DNA of 64,000 bases from NCBI GenBank assembly GCA_051294375.1, contig CM119268.1, positions 2,214,232-2,278,231 on the forward strand, given 5' to 3'. The notes under the pieces are model-generated. The model was not told the origin of the DNA. It did no database searches and was given only the letters and a program-made list of their open reading frames with translations. A program made the position numbers and the translations under genes. This stretch comes from Paraspadella gotoi (Eukaryota; Chaetognatha). This document shows positions 1-12,505 of the stretch, in pieces (the first letter of the stretch is position 1; each line of letters starts with the position of its first letter).

Positions 1-2350
1 AATCATTACTCAAAAATTACTCAACATTACGATAATTCAGTTACGCCATTGATTAGACCATTAATAGAGATTTCTTATGATATAAAATATTTTTAAAATT
101 CAATCAAGCATAATAATAATTTATAATATAATATTAAAAGTTCAGCGGGAAAGATTTTGCATAATAAACGAGCAACAGAAATCCTCTTTCGCAAACCGCG
201 GTTGCTCGTCGCAAGGCCATGGCTTTCGGATTTTGATTCGCGATAGAGTCAATTATGCGCGTTTGGGTCCAAATATAAATGTTAATCGAAGCAAAAGCCC
301 TTTGTTTTCTTCGGATTTATTTTAACGTTTAGAATATTAGCCTCGCGGCTCCACCTAAAAATGAAAGTAGAGACACTGTACTTTTCTAACCATCTATTCA
401 AAATGGACATTCTTCGTGGCATGACGTTGGGAAATTGAGCTAAAAAAGGAGTTCATTTGATTTACAAAACAAGCAATCAAGCTTGAAATTTTTTACCTTT
501 TTTTTAGCTCAATGGATAGAGAAAAACCATGGGCTTTTCATATATAAGTCAAAATGGAGTTTGGTTCTTTCTTATTGAAGAACGAGCTGGTTTACGTTTA
601 CGTAAGGTTATGAAGGGGTCAAACCAGTCAACTTCAAATGCATTTAATACATGAAAAAATGAAAATTCCGCTCGCGCTCACACCTCGATGCCCTGCCCAA
701 GACCCTACACTTTCAGAATCTACCCATATTATTACTATTTTATAAAGGCTTGACCATGGGATTTTATATAGAATCGATTTCAAGCGAAAACTTGATCCAC
801 CCGTCGACCGAAACGACTGACATCCCCAACTAATGTTTATTTGTAGAATATTCGATGTACAATGATGATCGTTATATTTTTGTAAACTACTCAANNNNNN
901 NNNNCGTTCGACATGTATTTCACCATGTTTATTGTATTTAACCAATTGTAAAACGTATGTTTGTATCCATCAACAAACAACCGGATCAAGTGCTCGGGTA
1001 AAGTTTAAAATTGCTGTCAATCAGGTCCGATCGCAAAATATTTTAAATGATTGTATTTTTTCTACTGTCGCTCGTCTTATCCAAGATAATAAACTTTACT
1101 TATGCCAAAAAGTGCCCCTTTATACTTATGAATTATGTTTATTGAATATTGAAAGTCTTGTAAAGATTTTTTTGGTGTCACTCGCGAACGGACACGGGGA
1201 ATAACTTGTAATTAGTCAATATCACATTTGTTCAAGTGAGGCAACTTACGAACGGTCTCCCTGTCTTAACCTTTCTCTCTCCTCCTACCTCGTGCTGGTC
1301 TGTCCCCACGGTCACTTTGCCCTAGCTTTACCAATGACCTGAGACTGACCGGACAAATCAATAGGGCCGATAAGACCGTAAGGTCAAGGGAATCAGTTGA
1401 GAGCTCGTCTCACTTCTTCTCTACTTTTATTACAATGTCACAACTCTTCTCTCTTTCCTTCTTTTTATTATTACTATTTTCGTCTTCTACACANNNNNNN
1501 NNNCTAAAAACATTGCAATTGTCAATCTAGTAATTTGTCACTCAAACGGACAACGAAAACTTAGGTTTTATACTGATTAAAGAATATAGGGTGCATTAAA
1601 TAATTATACATATATAATATGTACAAAATACATTTAAAAATTTTACCTGTCGTGATTCCTTAGTGAGCAGGCGCCATGTCATTAATAAATGAGTCCTTGG
1701 TCCGACGAGGGTCGCTNNNNNNNNNNCTCTTTCTTCAACGACAAATGAACATACTCCTCCGACCCGAATCGAGACCAAGCGCTCAAAACAAAGGAAGAAC
1801 TAGCATAACCAGAACGCTTGTAACAAAGAAATATCTACGTCGCGTTTTAGGTATATAACATAATAAATTAATAATAATAANNNNNNNNNNNNNNNNNNNN
1901 NNNNNNNNNNNNNNNNNNNNNNNNNNNNNNNNNNNNNNNNNNNNNNNNNNNNNNNNNNNNNNNNNNNNNNNNNNNNNNNNTTATTATTAAATGGGAGGAT
2001 TTAAGAATATCGCTTGTGGGCTTTTGTGACATTCTCGTTGTTACGCATTTGTGAAAGTCACGAGATTCAAGAAGAGATCACGCGTCTTTCTTCATTTCAA
2101 CTTCTTACTTTCACTTCGCCTCTCAACCATTTTTCTCTCTCCTCCAACAGACGCGTCTTTTTCCCTCGCCCACTCCAGCGCCATCGAGCGAAACGGCGAA
2201 AAAAAACAAAAGATTCCGTTTTATGCATAAAGAATTTGAAAAAAAAAGAACAAAACAAAAGGAAAAGAGAGAAAAATGTTCGAAATTAAATGAATAAACA
2301 TAAAATTCGTCGACTGGGAAAAACAAAAGAAATAATTAAAAAAAAAAAAC
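1..2350. other. AT-rich low-copy sequence with four gaps
   Basis: No supported gene. N runs lie at 895-904, 1494-1503, 1717-1726 (10 bases each) and 1881-1980 (100 bases). Several open frames exist but none has coding-like composition, splice context or a recognised motif. A (TAA)n stretch flanks the 100-base gap. Confidence 0.7.
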
Positions 2351-2354
2351 TCCA

Positions 2355-2409
2355 GACTTCACGACGACGTAAACAACGACGACGACGAAGACGATGGCGG
2401 CGACGACGA

Positions 2410-2442
<33 letters not shown>

Positions 2443-3010
2443 AGACGATGATGATTAGTAAAACCACTTTGTCCAAGGGAGGCAAGCTCGAAGATTACCA
2501 AGTAGAATAGCAACGAAAATGAAGGTACCAAAACGATGACGATGATGAGGATGATGACGATGATGAGGATGAAGACGATGAAGATGACGGAGACGATGAA
2601 GATGATGACGATGATGACGATAAAGATGATGAAGACTACGTTCAATTCGACGATGGAGAAGACAACGACAGCAGAGACAAAAATGACAAAGATGGCGATG
2701 AAAGCGATGATGATGATGTAAACAAAGATGTTGATAACAAAAATGAAGAGTACAACGACGGTGATGAAAACGGTTGCGTTCAAAACGATGACAGCGATAA
2801 AAGCGACAACGACGATGTAGACGACAATGACGACAAAAACGACGACGATATAAACGACGATGAAGACGACGACGACGACGATGAAGACGACGAGGCCGTC
2901 GACGAAATTTCCCTTCCACCTCTCGTTTATTTGTCGTCGTCGTCATCGTCGTCGTCTCGTCGTCGTCGTCTCGTCGTCGTCGTCTCGTCGTCGTCGTCGT
3001 CGTCGTCACA
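2355..3010. repeat. (GAC/GAT)n array that inverts to (GTC)n
   Basis: About 570 bp of interrupted GAC/GAT triplets on the plus strand (from 2366) are followed, after a short spacer at 2889-2930, by GTC triplets to 3010. The two halves are therefore complementary and could fold back. Because of the triplet period several frames stay open on both strands. One plus frame (2523-3173) lacks stops and is Asp-rich but has no early ATG. Confidence 0.9.
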
Positions 3011-3093
3011 TCGTCACCGACGACGAAAGGAAATTAATCACCGGAAATTAATAATAAAAAAAATTCCTGAAATAATAATAAAAAAATGTGATA

Positions 3094-3095
<2 letters not shown>

Positions 3096-3163
<68 letters not shown>
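3096..3163. repeat. (CT)n microsatellite
   Basis: About 68 bp of near-perfect CT dinucleotides. The following 3180-3540 has no gene. It includes a G-rich patch at 3262-3328 and A-rich sequence. Confidence 0.95.
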
Positions 3164-3171
<8 letters not shown>

Positions 3172-3539
3172 GCTAAACAAACAGAGTTTTTTTTCTAATT
3201 CCTGCGACGGCGACCCTTGATTAATGCCCGCGCGCCACTGCGGCGATTGTCTTTTATTTGAGATTGCGGAGGTGGGAAGTGAGGGAGAGACGGGGCTAGG
3301 CGGGAGGGCGAAGGGGAAAGGGGGGCCTGAATGTGAGGAGAAAAAACTATAATCATTATTAATCTGAAAAAAATTAAAAAATTGATCGGAAATGATCGAA
3401 TAAATTGTTTTTCTATAATTTAAAAAAAAATAATAAAACCAAATTTGAAAAAAAAAAATTAGCCATTCTTTATGGTTTATAGATTAGATTGAAAATTTAA
3501 AAATACAAAAAAAAAGCCTCGAATTTTCACGCGTCACGC

Positions 3540-4390
3540 GTGTGACGTCGGTGAAAAATAAAACAGACCAAAAGGCAAGACGGAAGAGGAACAATAACGA
3601 CGACGACAACAACCACGACGACAACAACAACGGACAAAAAACACAAAGACGACGAAGACGAAGAAAAGAAAAAAACCGGGAAATGTCGAATTTGTTTCTT
3701 TACAAGGAAATCGTTTACGCGATTTTTTTTTCCCTTTTTGTTGTGTGACGAGTTTTTTTATTCTCTCCTCGTTCTTAGCCTTATCATCATTCTCTCTCTT
3801 TCCCTTTCTGTCTCTCTGTCTCTGTCTCTCTCTGTTTCTCTCTGTTTCTTCTCTCTCTCTCTCTCTCTGTCACAAGAGAATTCGCATCTTCGGCTAACTA
3901 TTATATTTGCGCCACTGGTTTTAACTCTCATACACCCTCTCTCTCTCTGCCGTAAAAACGATTATTTTAATAGAAGAGAAAAGAAGATTAAGAAGATATT
4001 AAAAGAGAAAAAAAGAAAAGATACTTAAAAAATAATTTTAAAAAAGAAAGACAGAAAAAAAATTCAGAAAAAAAAGAGAAGAATTAAAAGCAATCGTAAA
4101 AGCGCATAAACACCCTCGGAATGACGCCCACGAAAGACAGACAAAGACCACGAACAGAAAGGGAAGGAAGAGTATGGACCAGAAAAGACGGAGATAGAAA
4201 TGAAGATATGAGTCCAGAGAGACAAAAGTTCATCCGAGGCCAACGGAGAGCCGCGCGAGATTGTTGAGGTGGCGTGGGTTGGCGAGGCGGTCGGAGGGAA
4301 TAAAAATAAGCTGATATTTCTCTTTTTTTTTCCAATCGAATTCAATTCTTATATTGGATGCGATAGTGAAAAAGCGATTCAGCCTTGGGC
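3540..4390. other. Intergenic A-rich and CT-rich sequence
   Basis: Purine-rich triplets at 3590-3670, imperfect CT repeats at 3790-3880, and an A/G-rich tract at 3970-4090. No coding signal is seen. Confidence 0.6.
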
Positions 4391-4394
4391 TAAT

Positions 4395-5015
4395 TTGCGT
4401 CATTCGTCGTTCGTCGTCGTCCTCGTCGTCGTTGTGGTTGTTGTGGTTGTTGTTGTTGTTTGGTTTTCGTCGTCGTCGGATGTCATCGACTCGATTTTCC
4501 TCGTTTCTTCTTCGTCATCGTCGTTCACGTCGAGGAATCGTCATGTCATTTTGACATCATCGTCGTCGTCGTTCGTCGTCGTCGTCGTCGGCAAATGCTT
4601 TCCAGATTTTATTCAAAGATTTTCTGGAAAATATGTTCCCTTGTGTAGTCTCAGCCTCACCCACCAATCGTCGATTTTCGTCGTCGTCGTCTTCGTCGTC
4701 GTCACACTGTCGTCGTCGCCGATAACCGTGGACCCCAAAATAATCTCGAGTCGCGAAAATCATTTGATTGACGTCATTTCGTTTGGAGGCGACGTGCTTC
4801 TCTTCGTCCGTCGCTCGCGTACGTCGTCTGCAGTCCGTCGTCTTATGGTAGCGACTCCTTTTTTTTCTTCGAATCATCTTGGTTATCATAGTCGTCGTCG
4901 ATCGTGCGTATTCGCGGTCATTGTTCATCATATCCTCCAAAAAAAAAAAGAAAAAAAAATTTGAAAATCGAAATTTACTCCAATTTTCATCGTCGGTCGT
5001 CGTCGGTCGTCGTCG
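4395..5015. repeat. Interrupted (GTC)n triplet region
   Basis: Blocks of CGT/GTC/GTT triplets occur at about 4400-4480, 4555-4590, 4678-4715 and 4988-5015, separated by low-copy sequence. Open frames on both strands here (for example minus 4557-5072, plus 4269-4964) follow from the triplets and are not called as genes. Confidence 0.8.
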
Positions 5016-5104
5016 TCTCGTTCGGGTCGCGTCATCACGGCTCGGAGAACAAACCGCGTCAAAACGTTTCAATTTGTTGAAGGCGAAACTGCAAAGATTT
5101 TTTC

Positions 5105-5290
5105 GCCTCTGTAGGTGGACTCAGGGACGTGCGATGGCAGTCAGCGCCCGGTCGGTCATCGCGTGGGCGGGCGGCTGTAGTAATACGCCCGGTCAGTTTC
5201 CAGGTGTTCGCTGGCCAGTGGCCACCGGCGTTGCCAAGTGGACCGCCCGCGCCGCTATGCCGGCCATCCGGGCCTTTACTGCGCCTTAGC
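5105..5290. other. Isolated GC-rich island of unknown nature
   Basis: About 185 bp of strongly GC-rich, CpG-containing sequence lies in AT-rich surroundings with sharp edges. It contains GGCCAGTGGCC and other GGCC-rich words. A plus frame is open to 5289 but has no recognised motif. The compact GC-rich block could be an interspersed repeat or part of an exon; I could not find a second copy in this window. Confidence 0.5.
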
Positions 5291-5310
5291 TAACCTCCAC
5301 CTCTTCCGCC

Positions 5311-5690
5311 AGTTTTAGCTACTGTTAAACAGTAAATAAGTAGTAGATATGATGTTGCTGTATACTCATTAATTGAGTTATAATGTTAAATTAAAAAATA
5401 TATTTCAGTTATTAAAAGTTAAAATAGGTGGAAATATGTTTAGAAATACTGTTTTATTAATTAATTGACCATGGTTGAACAATGTCAAAAGTCTTGTTCG
5501 TTTTAATTATTGTTTTTAGTTAAATGATTTGCCATTTCTTACGTAACTAAAATCTGAAATGTTGGAGGATTATATGTTACAGATCTTTGGGGGGCACGTT
5601 GGGTCTTTAAATTGATGCGGCCCGGCACTGTCGAAATCGCCACTAGACACCTTTCTTTCTTCCGGAAAAAGTCGGAGGATGGCTGAGCGA
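5311..5690. other. AT-rich sequence, nothing recognised
   Basis: Low-copy AT-rich sequence without repeat or coding signal. Confidence 0.6.
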
Positions 5691-5751
5691 GCGGGGAGAA
5701 CGGTCAAAGTCGTTACCCGGATGGCGCACGGTTCTCTCTTCTTCTATGGCC

Positions 5752-6018
5752 TGCTGCTCTCTCTCTCTCTCTCATCTCTCTCGTCTCTCTCTCTAGTTTT
5801 TTCCCCGAGTTTTTGTTTTCGGTCAAAAAACTTGCCACCGCGAATGTCGTTGCCATGGGTAGCGGAGGTTTTTGTGTTTATCCTTCCAGAGTTCCGGGGG
5901 CAAGCTCTCTCTCTCTCTCCGTCATCTGCTCTCTCTCTCTCTCTCTCATCTCTCTTACTTCTCTCTCTCTGCGTCCATCTCTCTCTCTCTCCTCTCTCTC
6001 TCGTCTCTCTCTCTCGGT
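5752..6018. repeat. Interrupted (CT)n region
   Basis: CT arrays at 5755-5795 and 5905-6018 flank about 100 bp of ordinary sequence. Leu/Ser-rich frames across it are repeat translations. Confidence 0.9.
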
Positions 6019-6995
6019 GCTCTTCGCATAAACAGGATTTCACCCTTTAACCGCGGGTTTAAAGGAAGCCAGAATTCTATGTTTCTTACCAGAGACAGGA
6101 ACGCTAACCCCAGTTTCGGAGGAAGTTAGGGATAGATATGAAGAGTATTTAAAAAAAGATATAGGAGTGATAGTAAACTGGAAAGGCAGAATAAGTAATA
6201 GAGGTGGGACATTAAGTTAAAAGAGTCGAACGGAATCTATTGCAAAACGAATCCGACTTCGCGGTGGATAGGGGATGAAAAAATCATTCAATTTTAAAAT
6301 TTGATTTACATGTTGCAGTATTTTAATAACTTAGAAGTATTCGGTCTTATCAACAACGTATCAATCACTGAATTACTCAATTGGAGAAAAGTGGAGACAA
6401 TACTAACATAGCATCATGAAGCACAAGGCGGTATAAACATCTTATAAGCACCCGGGGTTTGAACATTGGTAAAAAGACAAATAAAAACGATATAAAGTGA
6501 CTGGAAAGTTTAAAATAAAATATTAATGTTTTTTGTCAGACGAAAATTGACGGTACGACGCGACAGATTAAGCTGTAGACATGTTGTAGTTAGACTTTAT
6601 CAAAGACGGTAAAAGAAAAAAATAATGGGATTTTTGTGTATGATATTATTATTATTATTTATTATTTTATGTATTTATTATTATTTATACTTATTATTAT
6701 TATATTATTATTTTATTGTATAGCGTTGTGGTCCTTCGAAACTTCAAATAGCTCTAAGCAGCTGATCAGATAATTATTTAATTAATTAATTAAATAATTA
6801 AACTTCTTTGGCTTAATCACAAACTTCTTACACACACGCAAAAATTTAAAGTCAAGTGTGCCCATCCATTCATGAGTAAATTATGCGGTTCAAAGCAAAG
6901 CGATATGATGTTCGATGATGTTATAAGTTTCTTAACCGTAAGATTTAGGGGGGGACGATCGACAAAGTGGATTATAGAGTCGGAATCTGTGATAA
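6019..6995. other. AT-rich intergenic sequence with palindrome and repeat tag
   Basis: (TTA)n at 6645-6715, a perfect 30 bp AT palindrome at 6771-6800, and an R3 tag near the end. No gene is seen. Confidence 0.6.
6771..6800. repeat. Perfect 30 bp palindrome
   Basis: The sequence TAATTATTTAATTAA is followed directly by its own reverse complement. Pure A/T composition makes chance formation easier. Confidence 0.85.
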
Positions 6996-6997
6996 GC
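6952..6997 (+). mobile_element. R3 repeat tag
   Basis: Shares GACAAAGTG then ATTATAGAGTCGGAATCTG and GATAAGCA with 33980-34025. This is the 3' part of a short dispersed element; both copies follow a GAC(C)GA-rich stretch. Confidence 0.65.
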
Positions 6998-7265
6998 ATG
7001 AAATTGGTATAACCAATATAAAAATTATTCATTCATTTAAAGATAGTATTCTTGCCCGTATTTGGACAAGCTTTGGTGGGTTAAGGCCTCCATCACTTCT
7101 TACAATAATGACATAGCGGGTCCAGGAGGATTTCGAGTTCAAGATTTTCTCCCAGTCTCGTTCTGATTCACTCCCAGAAGTATCCTGGTTCCCATATCAC
7201 ATGATTTGGCATAATTTTTTCAAAGAATGTTCAATAGTTTGAAAAGACCACTCCTTAACTTGGCA
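6998..7265 (-). mobile_element. R1 interspersed repeat, copy 1
   Basis: Reverse complement of the 12.5, 14.4 and 32.9-33.2 kb copies. Shared words in this orientation include ATGAAATTGGTA, AACCAATATAAAAATTATTC, TTTGGACAAGCTTTGG, GGCCTCCAT, CTGGTTCCC and GGCATAA. About 265 bp with no coding capacity, so non-autonomous. Confidence 0.78.
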
Positions 7266-7426
7266 ATTTGCGGATTAGGCATTTCGTTTGGTCATTTAAA
7301 GTTTCAAAGCAAATCTTTTCTTGATGGGAAAACTTATGTTTATGAGTTCATCGTTTGAGACAGAATGATATCGGGCAGAATGGTGATACGATGCTGCCGA
7401 GAATCATCCATTTCATTGCCAACCCT

Positions 7427-7427
7427 C

Positions 7428-7458
<31 letters not shown>

Positions 7459-7479
7459 CTCTCTTCTCTCTCTCTTCTC

Positions 7480-7519
<40 letters not shown>

Positions 7520-7558
7520 CTGTGTCTTTCTCTCTCTCTCTCTCTCTTTCTTTCTCAT

Positions 7559-7591
<33 letters not shown>

Positions 7592-7612
7592 GTCTCTCTC
7601 GTCATCTCTCCG

Positions 7613-7666
<54 letters not shown>

Positions 7667-7702
7667 GTCTTCTCTTCTCTCTCTCTTCTCTGCTCTCTTC
7701 TT

Positions 7703-7743
<41 letters not shown>

Positions 7744-7770
7744 CCTCTCTCTCTCGCTCTCTCTCTCTTA
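7427..7770. repeat. Long interrupted (CT)n array
   Basis: About 340 bp, nearly all CT dinucleotides with occasional TTC, GTC and CAT interruptions. Leu/Ser frames on plus and Arg/Glu frames on minus are artefacts. Confidence 0.95.
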
Positions 7771-7973
7771 CTGCCCATACGAGGTGCAGGCCGAAAAGAA
7801 GACGAATCGCCGGTTTATTCAATGGATGTGATTTGTGTACGAGAGAGAAAGTGGAACGGAGAGAGAAAGAAGAAAGAAGGTGAAGATTGTAAATGCGATA
7901 GGAAAAGAGGACGAAAACCAAATTAATAAAGGGTAGAAGGTCTCTCTTTTCCAAGAGTGACCTATTATAGTTC

Positions 7974-8067
7974 TTATATCCCAGAATTGTATTTTAGTTT
8001 TAATATTTAATATAAATAAATATTTATTATTATTATCAAGATAGAGGCTCACCCTATCACCAGGGCC

Positions 8068-8099
<32 letters not shown>

Positions 8100-8346
8100 A
8101 TTTAATAGTTACAAATCTATAACTTAATACCAAACCGTAATCCTTAACCTCGAAATATTTTTAAATAATAACTCTGAACCATTATCCCTAGACCCTAATT
8201 TTTTAACAAAATCTTTAATTTTAAACTCAATTCCTTATTCTTAACCTTCAAAATAATCCTTAATTAAAAAAATTAACCCGATTCCAAATTTAATTTCAGA
8301 TTTAATTTGAAGAATTTAAGATGAAATGGGGCATTCTGGGAAAATG
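7974..8346. mobile_element. R4 MITE-like element, copy 1
   Basis: Right end ATGAAATGGGGCATTCTGGG plus AAAA is the reverse complement of a degenerate left end around TATCCCAGAATTGTATTTTA at 7974-8000. The interior is A/T-rich with degenerate TTAACCCTAA-like words, as in the copies at 26.6 and 63.4 kb. About 370 bp, non-coding. The left end is the less certain part. Confidence 0.6.
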
Positions 8347-8434
8347 AAGCCGAAAAGATGTTCGAGAAGATAAGAAACATTGAATATAGAAAAGCTTAAA
8401 AACTTCAATAAATTGTTCAGGAAAGTAAAGGTGA

Positions 8435-8985
8435 CGGGATGACAGCGAGAAAAAGAAAGAAAAAAATAAATGACAATAAAAAAATACAAAAGAAAGAGAA
8501 AAGACAAACGAAGAGTGAAAAAGCATTGAAAGAAAGAAAGAAAAAAAGGAAAGAGAAAATAGAGAAGAGACTCGTCACTCTCTCTCCCCCTACCTCGCCA
8601 AAAAAGGAAAGAAAAAAGAAGAAAAAGAAAAGTTAATAGCGAGAAAAAGAAAAGAAAAAAGTGAAGAAAAAGAAAAGTTAATAACGGGAAAAAGAAAAGA
8701 AAAGAGGAAGAGAGGAAACGACGGACGACGAATACGAAAAGACACTTCAACTTTTTCTTTTCTTCTCTTTTCTTTTCTTCTCTTTTTCTTTCTCTCTTTT
8801 CTTTCTTCTCTTTTCTCTTTCCTCTCTTTTTCTTCTTCACTTTTTCTTTCTCTCTTTTTCTTTCTTCTCTTTTTCTTCTTTCTTTTTTTCCTCTCTTTTT
8901 TCTTTCCTCTCTTTTCTTTTCTTCTCTTTTCTTTCCCTCTTTTTCTTTCCTCTCTTTTTCTTTCTTCACTTTTTCTTCTCTTCCG
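8435..8985. repeat. Purine tract switching to pyrimidine tract
   Basis: GAAAAAG-type purine sequence at about 8435-8745 is followed by CTTTTTC-type pyrimidine sequence at 8750-8985. The halves are roughly complementary. The 217-residue Lys/Arg/Glu then Phe/Leu frame on the minus strand is a by-product. Confidence 0.8.
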
Positions 8986-8989
8986 TGAG

Positions 8990-10375
8990 TGAAGTCATCT
9001 TTTTTTCACCGCCGACAATCGAGTGAACATCGCTTTTAAATTGGCGTTAAGCGGTTCGCTTGGATGTGAGGCGATGTGAGAGAGAGCGTGAGTTCACGGG
9101 CAGGACGGGGGTGGGGGTTTGGATTAGATTTGAGTTTGGTGATTAACTGTTGATGTGAAATTGTAATCTTCTTAGAATTAAAAAAAAAAAAACTGTGGTT
9201 TAGAAAATATTTAATTTTAATTTAATTTGAATTTTAAATATAAAGAGATCACTTCGGTTGAAAACAACTGAGTAAAGGGTAAGGTTGATTAACAATGGAC
9301 TAAAGATGATTTGTGAAAGTCTTAAGTGTGCAAGGGTTTGTTCATTTTACCTCAATCTAGTATTATAAAGTAAAAATACATACATGCTTAAATCTTTCCA
9401 GACATTTGCTGTCTGAACTTTTTTTCTACCATTTTGTGAAAATAATATTTTTATTGCTCCAATTCGATCTGTAAAATTTTAATTCCCCTCCTCCACTCTC
9501 TCTCTCTCTCTTCTCTGTCTCACTCCTTCTCTGCTCTCTATCTCCTCTTAACATTTCTCACTTCTCATCATCTATCATCTCTTCTCTTAAGTCATTGGTA
9601 GCTTTCCCTCTCTTAATTTAACTCTATCGCTCTCTCTATTGCATTTTTTATCATATCCCCTCCTCCTCTCTCTCGTCACACCCTCATCTCTCACTGCTCT
9701 TCTCTACTCTCTCCTTTTTTATATCACATCACAATCCCGTCTCATCGTTTCCATTCTGCTCATAGACGATTTTTCAAAAACCGCCCGAATTTAAATCCGA
9801 ATGTTTTGGTTCATTTATTTCGAAAGTTCTCCGTTGTATTGAAAAAGGGGCCGACCTTAAAACCACGAAATGACAGAGGGTCTCTTCTGTCTTCAAAATA
9901 TCAAAAAAAAAAAAAATCTCTCTTGCCAAATTGTTGGAGAGAATTTAACAAATTAATAAAATAAAGTCACATTCTGATACGAGTTTTCGTGCAAAACGGA
10001 CTTTGACATATTTCGGAAAATAAACCTTTTTTTCATCATTTTCATCCCGAAATGTTTCGAATTTGGACAACCACGAAAGTAAATGACCTTTCCTACTCCA
10101 AAAGCAAGGGACCACTCAGGCCCAGGACTCTAGAAAATCTCCCTTAACTAAACAGACAAACGGATCGCCGAAAAACATAATCATTTTTATCAATCTTCGT
10201 CATGGTTGTCGCCCAACACAATTTTTTCACCATAAACGGCGTCGAGCGTTGAGAATATGAAAAGAGCCAATACCCCCACTTACCTCTCATACCTCCACTT
10301 ACCCCGACGCTTGAACACTCACCCATCCATTTATTACTCAAACCCAAAACTCACCTCCAGGTTCTTTTCAAAAAT
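8990..10375. other. Intergenic sequence, no gene seen
   Basis: Mostly low-copy AT-rich sequence. A loose CT-rich stretch lies at 9495-9760. No coding signal is supported. Confidence 0.6.
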
Positions 10376-10383
10376 GAGAAAGA

Positions 10384-10384
10384 T

Positions 10385-10467
<83 letters not shown>
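10384..10467. repeat. (GAAA)n microsatellite
   Basis: About 21 perfect copies of the tetranucleotide. Confidence 0.97.
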
Positions 10468-10469
10468 CA

Positions 10470-11040
10470 GGCTTTTCTAAGAAAAAAAAAGTTGTCATCA
10501 CTGGGTGATTTAGAGGAGAGATAGAAAAAAGGTCGTGAACCCGTGACGATGCGCGTTGCATGAAGAGAGCGCTTATTTTGATGTGGGCCACGAAGTCGCA
10601 TCAATCATTTTACAATAGGCTTCGCACGATCGCCCGCTTATATATATTTTTCTTTTTTTCACATATTCCTCCTTTTTTTTGTCGCGGTTGACAACCTTTG
10701 AAGAAAAATCCGGGGATAATACTTTTGCTCAGAGGCGTGGCACGGCATGGCGACGTGGCGTGGGAATGATCCACAAATCTTTATTCTTAGAACCACAAAC
10801 CTACGTATTATTCTTAGACAATCATTGACGTTAGTAGACGTTTAACGGGACCATATTGAAATGGATAAATTTACATAACAATTTATTAAAGTCAGTCAGT
10901 CATAAATCTCGTCCCACTATTTGTCAACGGTCACAAACAGTTGCCGACTTTTCCACTTTCCACTTTTCCACGACCATAAATCTTTCCCCCAAAATATTTC
11001 ACAAAAAGTCACAAATTCCTCCCACGAAACTCCGCCCATC
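10470..11040. other. Intergenic sequence, no gene seen
   Basis: Low-copy sequence. A short plus frame at 10856-11059 has no recognisable feature. Confidence 0.55.
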
Positions 11041-11044
11041 ACTT

Positions 11045-11062
11045 GTCGACGTCACGTGACCC
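11045..11062. promoter_or_regulatory. Candidate E-box/CRE composite, copy 1
   Basis: GTCGACGTCACGTGACCC combines the palindromic E-box GTCACGTGAC (bound by USF/TFE-type bHLH-ZIP factors in animals) with an overlapping ACGTCA half-CRE. The identical 18-mer occurs at 50909-50926. GC-rich, CpG-containing sequence follows at 11065-11185. No transcript start can be shown. Confidence 0.4.
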
Positions 11063-11268
11063 AGATTCTCCCCGAGACCGCGGGCGTCATTTTCAATTAT
11101 CTCTGATTCGGATTCGCGGCGTCGGCGGCTGCGGTTGCTGCGGCCGTAGCAGCCGCCGCCCCAGCAGCAGCAGCCGCCGACTCCGTGAACTTAAAGGATT
11201 TTTTTTTTATTCGCGAAATAATTCGGTTTTTTCCTCTCGAGAGAAAAATAATTCAGTTTCACTCGGCG

Positions 11269-11373
11269 ATTCCCGTTAGGGTGAGCATTTCTTAGAATTC
11301 CCGTTAGGGTGAGCATTTCTCAGAATTCCCGTTAAGGTGAGCATTTCTCAGAATTCCTCTGACATTTCTCAGA
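11269..11373. repeat. 28 bp minisatellite, 3.5 copies
   Basis: Unit ATTCCCGTTAGGGTGAGC plus ATTTCTCAGA; copies start at 11269, 11297 and 11325, with a deleted partial copy at 11353. Confidence 0.95.
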
Positions 11374-11827
11374 AATTATCACATCATCGCGACTCATCGA
11401 TTGTCACGGGTCTTTTTGTGACGGATAACCCACCCAAAGTTTACGCACTTTTTAAAATGACCTTTAATTAAAGATTCCTGTATAAACTCGCTACAATTTT
11501 GTATTGATTCACTCTTTCCGAAAATTAACAAAGTCTTGTAAACTGTAACCTGTATATTTTCGCATAGAAATCCCTGCCTACTTATTTGAATGCAATCGTT
11601 GTTGTTCGATACGACAAAAACACTTATTAAACCAACATCTGATTCAGATTTTTAGGAAAACTACATATGTACGATGTCAAGAAACACCCTAACTTTTTTC
11701 CCCAACAAAACATAAATAACAGAAATAAAAGCAAATAATTTTTTTTCTCTCAGTATTGACGCAAAATCCGAAAGAACGTCTATGGCTTTGGCTCAAACGA
11801 TTTATTTCATTCTCTCTCTCTCTCTCT

Positions 11828-11882
<55 letters not shown>

Positions 11883-12500
11883 ACACCCCACCCTTCCTAA
11901 GCAGAACAAAGAAAAAAACTTTTTTTCGCTTTTTCAGTTTTTGACAAAAACCTTAAGCTTCATAGGATCGAAAAAGCTTAAAGTTAAACGGATTTTAAAC
12001 CAAAAAAAAGGAAGGTTTTCGACTTGAAAATGAGAAAACGAAGAGAGAGCTGTCCGGTCAGTTTGTCTGGTCACTGGTCAGTCTCCGCAGAGCAAAGAGA
12101 GTTGCCCTTGGTTTCTGCAATGGATCTCCGAGTCCCGACGTTTAGGTTTAAAACTGGGCGGGTATAATGATTAATCTAAAGGTTGCTTTTTGTCTTTCAA
12201 GTTAAAATCTAACATCAAGTCGAAAATAAGAAAACTAAATTAAATTGAGACAAAAATCGACAAAAACAAAAAGAAAAAGAAAAAAAAAAGAAAAAAAAAC
12301 CAAAAAACAAACAAAAAAACATTTATCAGCTTCGTGAACCGTAGTGGAGGCGATCGCGAGGGATTGAGCCTTTGACGCGAGACTTGGCTCAACTTAGCGA
12401 TGATATTCCTTGGAGGACGAAGAAATAGAAAAGAGATGAGCAGAGAGAGAGAGAAAGAGATGAGAAGATGAAAAGAGATGAGGAGAAAGAGATATATATA
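11374..12500. other. Intergenic sequence with a (CT)n array
   Basis: Holds a perfect (CT)n at 11811-11879 and A-rich sequence at 12230-12320. No gene is seen. Confidence 0.7.
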
Positions 12501-12505
12501 AATTG

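Noticed and set aside
4269-5072. Val/Ser-rich plus and Asp/Arg-rich minus frames
   Set aside because: Triplet-repeat periodicity keeps several frames open; no splice or domain support.
7340-7954. Arg/Glu-rich frame resembling an SR/RE-type protein
   Set aside because: It is a direct translation of (GA)n and there is no flanking domain.
11269-11373. CRISPR-like array
   Set aside because: Units are directly adjacent with no spacers, and the sequence is eukaryotic.
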